Shown piece by piece: positions 58,710 through 64,000 of a stretch of DNA of 64,000 bases. This DNA is from Bradyrhizobium sp. WBOS07 (GTDB taxonomy: Bacteria > Pseudomonadota > Alphaproteobacteria > Rhizobiales > Xanthobacteraceae), in NCBI RefSeq assembly GCF_024585165.1, contig NZ_CP029008.1, positions 5,537,501 to 5,601,500 of the forward strand, given 5' to 3'. A program made the position numbers and the translations under genes. A model generated the notes under the pieces. The model saw only the letters and a list, made by a program, of their open reading frames with translations, made no database searches and had not been told where the DNA came from. Each line of letters starts with the position of its first letter. Position 1 is the first letter of the stretch.

Positions 58710-59666
58710 GTGGCGAGATTTGTGACTGTTGCGGCCGGCCAGCTTGGTCCGATTGCCCGGACCGAGAGCAGGACCGAAGTCGTAGCCCGGCTGATGGCCT
58801 TGATGCGCGAGGCGAAGGCGTGCGGATGCGACCTGATCGTCTATCCCGAGCTCGCGCTGACGACGTTCTTCCCGCGCTGGTATTTCGAGGATCAGGCCGA
58901 GATCGACCAATTCTTCGAGCGCGAGATGCCCGGCCCGGAGACGCGAGGCCTGTTCGATCTCGGCCGCGAACTCGGCATCGGCTTCGCCCTCGGCTATGCC
59001 GAGCTGACGGTCGAGGCCGGCGTCGTCAGGCGCTACAACACGTCCATTCTCGTCGACAAGAGCGGCGCGATCGTCTCGAAATACCGCAAGGTCCATCTGC
59101 CCGGTCATGCCGAGCACGAGCCGTGGCGGAAATTTCAGCATCTGGAGAAGCGCTATTTCGAGCCGGGCCGCGGCTTCGGCGTCGCCAGCGCCTTCGGCGG
59201 CGTGATGGGCATGGCGATCTGCAACGACCGCCGCTGGAGCGAGACCTATCGGGTGATGGGCCTGCAGGGCGTCGAGATGGTGATGATCGGCTACAACACG
59301 CCGGTGCACAACCCGCCCGCGCCCGAGCATGACGATCTCTCGCTGTTCCACAATCATCTGGTGATGCAGGCCGGCGCCTATCAGAACGGCACCTTCGTGG
59401 TCGGCGTCGCCAAGGCCGGCATCGAGGAGGGCGTCGACCATATCGGCGGCAGCTGCATCATCGCGCCCTCCGGCGAGATCATCGCGCGATGCACGACCAA
59501 GGGCGACGAGCTGGCGCTGGCGCGCTGCGATCTCGATCTCTGCAATTCCTACAAGCGCACCACCTTCAATTTCGACATCCACCGCCAGCCGCACGCCTAT
59601 GGGATGATCGTCGAGCGCAAGGGCGTCACGACCATGGCGGATGGCGCGCCGGTGCAGGCGAAGTGA
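58710..59666 (+). CDS. N-carbamoyl-D-amino-acid amidohydrolase (nitrilase superfamily)
   Basis: Enzyme of 318 residues that hydrolyses N-carbamoyl-D-amino acids to D-amino acids, ammonia and CO2. Start GTG 58710 with AAGGA upstream. The nitrilase triad is in place: Glu47 (VYPELALTTFFPRW), Lys127 (SKYRKVHLPGH) and Cys171 (MAICNDRRWSETYRVMG). These segments, plus QHLEKRYFEPG and NTPVHNPPAPEHD, closely match the Agrobacterium D-carbamoylase as I remember it. A hydantoinase gene is not adjacent, so its in vivo role is unclear. Confidence 0.93.
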   Translation: MARFVTVAAGQLGPIARTESRTEVVARLMALMREAKACGCDLIVYPELALTTFFPRWYFEDQAEIDQFFEREMPGPETRGLFDLGRELGIGFALGYAELTVEAGVVRRYNTSILVDKSGAIVSKYRKVHLPGHAEHEPWRKFQHLEKRYFEPGRGFGVASAFGGVMGMAICNDRRWSETYRVMGLQGVEMVMIGYNTPVHNPPAPEHDDLSLFHNHLVMQAGAYQNGTFVVGVAKAGIEEGVDHIGGSCIIAPSGEIIARCTTKGDELALARCDLDLCNSYKRTTFNFDIHRQPHAYGMIVERKGVTTMADGAPVQAK

Positions 59667-59679
59667 CGCGCGCCCTCTT

Positions 59680-59768
59680 GTAGCCCGGATGGAGCGAAGC
59701 GTAATCCGGGGCCGCTCGCCCGGCATCTCGCATCGTCCCGGATTACGCTTGCGCTCCATCCGGGCTAC
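59680..59768. repeat. Palindromic intergenic repeat, family F
   Basis: GTAGCCCGGATGGAGCGAAG with CGTAATCCGGG at the left pairs with CCCGGATTACGC and GCTCCATCCGGGCTAC at the right, giving a long hairpin with a loop of about 25 bases. Begins 14 bases after the carbamoylase stop. Confidence 0.9.
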
Positions 59769-59799
59769 GGCACCATGCCTGTGTCGCCCTCTGTCAATC

Positions 59800-60450
59800 C
59801 CGCTCGTCAAAAATATTCCACTTTACCGAAATTCGGTTTTGACGTATGTGTCGCCCATCCCGGCTCATCCAGGAGGGGCGATCTCGAGGTCGTCTTGATC
59901 GCGAGCCGGGCTTGCGGTGGACGCGGCAGCGTCGGCACGAGAGGTGCGGGCAGGGCGGGTAGTCCCTGTGAGTCCGTGGCCGCGTGCGGACGAACGGCGC
60001 TGCTAGGTCTCGTCTCGCCTGTAAGTTTCCGGCTTCGTCGACGAGGCCCGGGAATACTGCGGCGAAAGGGCGGGCCGTGCGTACGGCAAAACCGTGTGGT
60101 CCTGGCCGTCGTTGCTACGGTCAAGCTTCCGCGGAGGTGCGAGCGAGCCCAACCGGGCAGACTGCATCATCCAATTCGCGGGGCGAGGGAGGCCAGAAGG
60201 AAAGTTCGGCTCCCGGGAGAGCACGGCATAAGCCGTCCGACCACCGCGCAGGGAAGGCCGAGTGATCGGCACCACCTGTATGCTGCTGTGCGGTTCTTCC
60301 TGCGTGTGCATTTTGCGCAGCAGACCGCGGGTGCGTTGTCAGCACCCGGCCTTCCCTGCGCCCTCTTGGATTTGAGGGTGGAGACGCAAGCAAAGCTCGG
60401 GTGAATTGCGCCGCGAGAATGCGAAGGCATGTCCGTCGCCACACACGCGA
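59800..60450 (+). ncRNA. Large structured element, candidate noncoding RNA or mobile repeat
   Basis: About 650 nt dense in perfect inverted pairs: CCCGGCTC/GAGCCGGG (59859/59903), ACGG-CAAAA-CCGT (60083), GGGAG/CTCCC (60187/60210), ACGGC-ATAA-GCCGT (60223), a 15-bp pair GCGCAGGGAAGGCCG (60246-60260) with its complement at 60347-60361, GCCGA-GTGA-TCGGC (60257-60270, a GNRA-type loop when read on the plus strand), CTGCTGTGC/GCGCAGCAG (60283/60315), GGGTGC/GCACCC (60329/60342), CCCTC/GAGGG (60361/60374). The GNRA loop favours the plus strand. I recall similar sequence repeated in Bradyrhizobium genomes and mis-called as proteins; that is memory, not a search. Ends are approximate. Confidence 0.5.
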
Positions 60451-60451
60451 T

Positions 60452-60552
60452 GTCATCGCCCGCGAAAGCGGGCGATCCAGTATTCCAGAGACGCCAGAGA
60501 TCAATCCGAGAAGCCGCGGCGTACTGGATTCCCCGCCTTCGCGGGGAATGAC
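60452..60552. repeat. Palindromic intergenic repeat, family C (copy 4)
   Basis: GTCATCGCCCGCGAAAGCGG with GCGATCCAGTATTCCAG at the left, GTACTGGATTCCCCGCC with TTCGCGGGGAATGAC at the right. Directly follows the structured element. Confidence 0.9.
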
Positions 60553-60624
60553 AGTGGTGATTGGAGAAGCAGCTCTCGCCTCATACTCCGCAACGACGGG
60601 GAGAGAGCATGTGCGCCACTCCGC

Positions 60625-60785
60625 GCTCGTGCCCCGGACGCAGCGCAGCGTCCCCGGCGATGCGAAGCATCGTCCGGTACGGTGCGCTGCAGAGCCGGGG
60701 CCCATGTCGCGGCATTGGACCGTGTCGCCCTGGGTCCCGGCTCTGCGCCGCAACGCTTGCGCGTTGCAGCTTGTCCGGCACACGC
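60625..60785. repeat. Palindromic intergenic repeat, family E (diverged copy 3)
   Basis: GCTCGTGCCCCGGACGCAGC at the left and GCAGCTTGTCCGGCACACG at the right, with GTGCGCTGCAGAGCCGGGG and TCCCGGCTCTGCGCCGC as inner arms. Longer and less regular than the copies at 26684 and 41613. Confidence 0.75.
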
Positions 60786-60928
60786 ACCTCAGCCGGCAAG
60801 CCTCCAGAGCGGTGCTTTGCGGCTCGTTGACCGGTCCCGCCGCGCTGTCATTTCCATCTCGCGGTCTGCCTGCGGCTGTGGTATTTTCGTTTCAACCAAG
60901 CCGGTTAACGGGCGGCAGGGGGAGGCTG

Positions 60929-61348
60929 ATGAGGCGCGCGGGGCTGCTTGGCGTACCCTGGGTGCGGCCGTGGTCGTGGCAGGCGTTGCTGCTCGCCTGC
61001 ATCGTGATCGCGATGTCGGCTGTGCTTCAGGCCATCTGCGTCGCGCTCGGCGCGCAATACTATTTTGCAGCGTTCCTGCCCAGCCTGTTCGTGCTCGGCC
61101 TCGTCGCGGGCGCGCCGGCGGCGGGGTTCGCTGCCTTGTTCACCATTCCGCTGGTGTGGTGGGCGTTCATTCCGCCCGCCTTCGAGTTCAACGCGCTATC
61201 CAGCGCGAATGCCGATTCCATCAACCTGTTCTGCCTGCTGGCCGTGCTGCTGATCGGCCTTGCCGATCTCTGCCGCGAGACGATGAAGATCGTCAGCCGC
61301 AGCGGGCTGAAGCCCCCGGGCGAGAGCGCGGCAACGAATCCGCAATAA
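60929..61348 (+). CDS. Small membrane protein, DUF4118-like
   Basis: Protein of 139 residues; GGGGAGG four bases before the ATG is a strong ribosome site. Four hydrophobic segments are seen (LLLACIVIAMSAVLQAICVA, FAAFLPSLFVLGLVAGAPAA, FAALFTIPLVWWAFIPPAFE, NLFCLLAVLLIGLADLCRET), the pattern of the DUF4118 membrane domain found in KdpD-like and other sensor kinases (YFAAFLPSLFVLGLVAG). No kinase or cyclase domain is attached; the C-terminus ends after a short hydrophilic tail. Function unknown. Confidence 0.75.
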   Translation: MRRAGLLGVPWVRPWSWQALLLACIVIAMSAVLQAICVALGAQYYFAAFLPSLFVLGLVAGAPAAGFAALFTIPLVWWAFIPPAFEFNALSSANADSINLFCLLAVLLIGLADLCRETMKIVSRSGLKPPGESAATNPQ

Positions 61349-61498
61349 ATCGCTCTCGACATCGTCCCGGCACCCCGTTGGGCGTTGCGTGCGCGCAACA
61401 TTCCGGCAACCATCCGCGCGCTTGCCGTGCGCCGCTAACTTTTCGAAAAAGATTTGGCCGCAATTTCTCCCCCGGGAACGACGAGGAAGCTTTCGGAC

Positions 61499-61696
61499 AT
61501 GAACGGTCACGCCATCCTGGAGAACGTGCGGCGCTATCGCGGCATCGCATCGCTCTATCGCCAGACCGCGGCATTCCGCCCGGGCCAGAGCTGGTCGCTG
61601 CTGGAGCAGGCCAGGGAGTGGGAGGCGCGGGCGCTGTCGGAGCTGGAAGCCTATTTCGCGGCGCGCCTGGACCACGCCGCGCCGCGCGCGGCCTGA
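61499..61696 (+). CDS. Small hypothetical helical protein (65 aa)
   Basis: Protein of 65 residues starting MNGHAILENVRRYRGIASLY, with GAGGAA about ten bases before the ATG. It is hydrophilic and helical, with AFRPGQSWSLLEQAREWEAR in the middle. No family recognised. It follows the DUF4118-like gene on the same strand. Confidence 0.62.
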   Translation: MNGHAILENVRRYRGIASLYRQTAAFRPGQSWSLLEQAREWEARALSELEAYFAARLDHAAPRAA

Positions 61697-61834
61697 TCGC
61701 CAGCGGCCGGCGCGGCCATGCACCGGTCCGCCGCAGGCGCGATCGCCCTCGTGGCCATTACGGTGTTGTGTCGCCGCCCGCCTGTGCTAGCAACGGGCCG
61801 CTCGAAATCTCCTCCACGCCGGCCGGGGCAAGCA

Positions 61835-61927
61835 ATGACCACCTTCAACCGCATCTTCACGACGCAGCGCCTGCTCCAGATCATCGCGATCCTGGCGGCC
61901 ACCGTTGCCATGAAGCTGATGAGCTGA
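61835..61927 (+). CDS. Possible 30-residue membrane peptide
   Basis: ORF MTTFNRIFTTQRLLQIIAIL followed by AATVAMKLMS: a polar start and one hydrophobic helix. GGGG lies nine bases before the ATG. The frame opens earlier at 61718, but that part looks non-coding. Eleven bases from the end of cbbR, which converges with it. Support is moderate: composition and start signal only. Confidence 0.4.
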   Translation: MTTFNRIFTTQRLLQIIAILAATVAMKLMS

Positions 61928-61938
61928 GCGCCGGCGGC

Positions 61939-62916
61939 TCAGCGCTCGCCGAGCTCGGGCAGGTCCGGCAGGTAGTTCGACCCTTCCGAGCCGAGAAAAT
62001 CGAACATCGCCTGCGCCGGCGGCAGCAGCACCTTGTCGCTGCGGCGGATCACGTACCATTGCCGCACGATCGGCAGGCCCGCGACGTCGAGCACGACCAG
62101 CCGGCCCTCGGCGAGCTCATGCGCCACGGTGTGGGCCGAGATGAAGGCGATGCCGAGCCCGGCGATCACCGCCTGCTTGATGGTCTCGTTGCTGCTCATC
62201 TCCATGCCGATGATCGGCTCGAGGTCGGACTTCTGGAACATGCCCTCCATCAGCGTCCGCGTGCCCGAGCCGGGCTCGCGGGTGAGGAAGGTCTCGTGCA
62301 CGAGATCGGTCAGGCTGAGGCCGGAATCCCGCTCGAGCCAGTGCCCCTTGCGCGCGACGATGATGTGCGGATTGCGCCCGAGCTGGCGGACATCGACCGA
62401 GACGTCGGCCGGTGGCCGACCCATCACCGCGAAATCGAGCTCGTAGCCGTGCATGGCCTCGCGGATCTCCTTGCGATTGCCGATGGTCAGCTTGATCTCG
62501 ATCTTGGGATAGCGCTTGGAGAACGCCGCGATCGCGTGCGGCACGAAATATTTCGCGGTCGAGACGGCGCCGAGATGCACGGTGCCGCCTGTCCGCCCCG
62601 CCAGCAGGTCGAGCGCGCCCTGGCAGTCCGTGATGGCGGCCTCGACCCGCTCGGCCAGCGTCAGCACCTCCTTGCCCGCCTCCGTCAGCAGCATGCCGTC
62701 GCCGGTCCGCTGCACCAGCGGCAGGCCGGCGAGGTCCTGAAGCTGCCGGAGCTGCTGGGTCACGGCTGGCTGGGTCAGCCCGAGATGGCCGGACGCCGCC
62801 GTCACGCTGCCCTTGGCCGAGAGCGCCGCAAGCGAGCGCAGCTGCCGGATCGTCAGATGCCGGAGCTGAGCCGCCGCATGGCTGGGGCCATTATAAGAAA
62901 ATTCTTTGAGGCTCAT
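61939..62916 (-). CDS. cbbR: LysR-type regulator CbbR of the Calvin-cycle operon
   Basis: Regulator of 325 residues, divergent from cbbF. HTH: LTIRQLRSLAALSAKGSVTA and ASGHLGLTQPAVTQQLRQLQ, then LPLVQRTGDGMLLTEAGKEV. The effector domain shows VHLGAVSTAKYFVPHAIAAF and LTIGNRKEIREAMHGYELDF, blocks typical of CbbR, which senses metabolites such as RuBP or NADPH in relatives. It activates the cbb operon in autotrophic growth. Position, divergent to cbbF with a short gap, is as in other Bradyrhizobium as I recall. Confidence 0.94.
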   Translation of the reverse strand: MSLKEFSYNGPSHAAAQLRHLTIRQLRSLAALSAKGSVTAASGHLGLTQPAVTQQLRQLQDLAGLPLVQRTGDGMLLTEAGKEVLTLAERVEAAITDCQGALDLLAGRTGGTVHLGAVSTAKYFVPHAIAAFSKRYPKIEIKLTIGNRKEIREAMHGYELDFAVMGRPPADVSVDVRQLGRNPHIIVARKGHWLERDSGLSLTDLVHETFLTREPGSGTRTLMEGMFQKSDLEPIIGMEMSSNETIKQAVIAGLGIAFISAHTVAHELAEGRLVVLDVAGLPIVRQWYVIRRSDKVLLPPAQAMFDFLGSEGSNYLPDLPELGER

Positions 62917-62945
62917 TATGAATAGAAATTTTCCTTATTAAGCCG
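62895..62945. promoter_or_regulatory. cbbR-cbbF control region with two AT-rich palindromes
   Basis: AAGAAAATTCTT (near-palindrome, 62896-62907) lies in the first codons of cbbR, and AATAGAAATTTTCCTTATT with the palindrome core GAAATTTTC follows at about 62921-62939. Both are far more AT-rich than their surroundings, and TTA-type halves fit the TNA-N7-TNA idea of CbbR sites. cbbF starts at 63036. Confidence 0.55.
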
Positions 62946-63035
62946 CCCCTGTCAATCTCCTGATGCCGAGACTGACCGCACGACCTCCACCGGGGAGGCA
63001 ATCGGAGGCGGCGCCGGCACAGGGGATGGACGCAG

Positions 63036-64000
63036 ATGACCGGGCAAATCAGGCTGGACGATCACCTTCAACGGTATTCCGAGACCGCGCCGCACGCGTT
63101 GGCCGTGGCAGCCGCGGTCGATGCCATCGCGGCGGCGGCCATCGAGATCGCCGACCTCATCGCGTCCGGCGATCTCGCCGACGCCTCGGGCCTGACCACC
63201 GGCCGCAACAGCGACGGCGACCTCCAGCGCAATCTCGACGTCCAGGCGGATGCGATCCTGCGCCGCTGTCTCGGCCGGCTTCCGATCGCAGCGCTCGCCT
63301 CGGAAGAGATGCGCGAGGCTCAGATCGGCGACCGGCAGGGGCGCATCTGCATCGCGATCGATCCCCTCGACGGCTCCTCCAACATCGACATCAACATGAC
63401 CGTCGGCACGATCTTCTCGATCCTGCCGGCGCCCGATGATCTCTCGCTCGCCTTCCATCAGCGCGGCTCGGCGCAGCTCGCGGCGGGCTTCGTCACCTAC
63501 GGTCCGCAGACCTCCCTGGTGCTGACGCTCGGCGAGGGCGTCGACATCTTCACGCTCGACCGCAAGGCCGGCTGCTTCCGCCTCGCGCGCGCCGGCGCGC
63601 AGATCGCCGAGGCCGGCGAGGAGTTCGCGATCAACGCCTCGAACCGCCGGCATTGGGATCCGCCGGTGCGCGCCTTCATCGACGAATGCCTCGCCGGCGT
63701 CGAAGGGCAAGCCAACCACGATTTCAACATGCGCTGGGTCGGCTCGCTGGTCGCCGAGGCCTATCGCATCCTCACCCGCGGCGGCGTCTTCCTCTACCCG
63801 TCCGACGCGCGTCCCGGTTACGGCGACGGTCGCCTGCGCCTGGTTTACGAGGCGCACCCGATGGCCATGATCGTCGAGCAGGCCGGCGGCTCCGCCACGA
63901 CGGGACGCGAGCGCATCCTCGACCTCTCGGCGCAGAGCCTGCATCAGCGCGTGCCGCTGATCATGGGCTCGAGCAACGAGGTGCGCCGCGTCGAGGAGCT
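63036..64000 (+). CDS. cbbF: Fructose-1,6-bisphosphatase class I (partial, cut by window end)
   Basis: First 321 residues of a class I FBPase; the rest lies beyond the window. Start ATG 63036, with AGGGGA about ten bases upstream. Metal and substrate motifs: [30 protein letters not shown] (metal Glu), [20 protein letters not shown] (the diagnostic metal site) and [20 protein letters not shown], then [20 protein letters not shown]. It releases phosphate from fructose 1,6-bisphosphate in the Calvin cycle. First gene of an expected cbb operon, divergent from cbbR. Confidence 0.95.
   Translation, partial: MTGQIRLDDHLQRYSETAPHALAVAAAVDAIAAAAIEIADLIASGDLADASGLTTGRNSDGDLQRNLDVQADAILRRCLGRLPIAALASEEMREAQIGDRQGRICIAIDPLDGSSNIDINMTVGTIFSILPAPDDLSLAFHQRGSAQLAAGFVTYGPQTSLVLTLGEGVDIFTLDRKAGCFRLARAGAQIAEAGEEFAINASNRRHWDPPVRAFIDECLAGVEGQANHDFNMRWVGSLVAEAYRILTRGGVFLYPSDARPGYGDGRLRLVYEAHPMAMIVEQAGGSATTGRERILDLSAQSLHQRVPLIMGSSNEVRRVEE

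Larger units (their letters stand above)
59669..60928. other. 1.26-kb region without a convincing gene
   Basis: Contains, in order, palindromic repeat F (59680-59768), the structured element (about 59800-60450), family C repeat (60452-60552), a diverged family E repeat (60625-60785), and about 140 bases of ordinary sequence leading to the gene at 60929. A 209-codon frame at 59775-60404 crosses the structured element but is not supported as a protein gene. Confidence 0.7.

Noticed and set aside
60181..60240. Second RNase P RNA fragment
   Set aside because: GGAAAGTTCGGCTCCC resembles the RNase P core, but other conserved parts (P1, the CAGGCCGG end) are missing and rnpB is intact at 16.1-16.5 kb.
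59775..60404. 209-codon open frame on the plus strand
   Set aside because: It coincides with the structured element; the sequence is Arg/Gly/Cys-rich without domain features, starts lack a ribosome site, and the many palindromes explain the conservation better.
60406..62925. Open frame of 839 codons on the plus strand
   Set aside because: It crosses palindromic repeats, lies antisense to cbbR over its last third and overlaps better-supported small genes; composition is that of non-coding GC-rich DNA.

Overview
The window reads as a chromosomal segment of a Bradyrhizobium-like alphaproteobacterium (Nitrobacteraceae). The grounds are the high GC content, the gene order of the division/cell-wall (dcw) cluster, an FtsZ with a very long C-terminal linker, an alphaproteobacterial RNase P RNA, the start of a cbbR-cbbF Calvin-cycle locus, and the many small palindromic intergenic repeats typical of this group. 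No insertion sequence, prophage, integrase or CRISPR array was seen. Genus assignment is inference from recognition, not from a search.

Layout. 1-4.2 kb: end of an M20 peptidase, a taurine/sulfonate-type ABC permease and binding protein, an allophanate-hydrolase-like amidase and a Crp/Fnr regulator. 4.2-12.2 kb: efflux genes: a TetR repressor divergent from emrA-emrB across a perfect operator palindrome, an ABC exporter preceded by a strong promoter and a 24-codon ORF, and a MATE transporter. 12.3-17.4 kb: TauE/SafE permease, MocR regulator divergent from a DUF983 zinc-ribbon protein, an alpha/beta hydrolase, rnpB (minus strand) and a peptidoglycan amidase.

17.9-43.9 kb: the dcw cluster, all on the plus strand and intact: rsmH-ftsL-ftsI-murE-murF-mraY-murD-ftsW-murG-murC-murB-ddl-ftsQ-ftsA-ftsZ, then lpxC, bamD, recN and ligA. 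These genes make UDP-MurNAc-pentapeptide (MurB-F, Ddl), lipid I and II (MraY, MurG), septal peptidoglycan (FtsW, FtsI) and the divisome (FtsL, Q, A, Z), followed by lipid A synthesis, outer-membrane assembly and DNA repair. Several gene junctions are interrupted by palindromic repeats. No mraZ lies upstream of rsmH.

44-54.4 kb: mostly minus-strand housekeeping and accessory genes: Bcr/CflA-type efflux, an M24B aminopeptidase, a CaiB-type CoA transferase, a CxxC protein related to glycine reductase component B, NudK, a GNAT acetyltransferase, an FAD-linked 2-hydroxyacid dehydrogenase, a Sua5-type threonylcarbamoyl-AMP synthase, and tRNA-Pro(CGG). 54.6-57 kb: an SbtA-like bicarbonate transporter with a PII-like partner and a divergent LysR gene. 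57-59.7 kb: fasciclin protein, two small hypotheticals and an N-carbamoyl-D-amino-acid hydrolase. 59.7-60.9 kb: 1.26 kb without a convincing gene, holding a structured repeat element of about 650 nt and three palindromic repeats. 60.9-64 kb: small membrane and hypothetical genes, then divergent cbbR and cbbF (cut by the window edge).

The most interesting items are the structured noncoding element at about 59.80-60.45 kb, the SbtA/PII/LysR module about 6 kb from the Calvin-cycle locus, the 24-codon ORF behind a near-consensus promoter, and a dispersed repeat whose edges abut the stop codons of neighbouring genes at all three of its copies.
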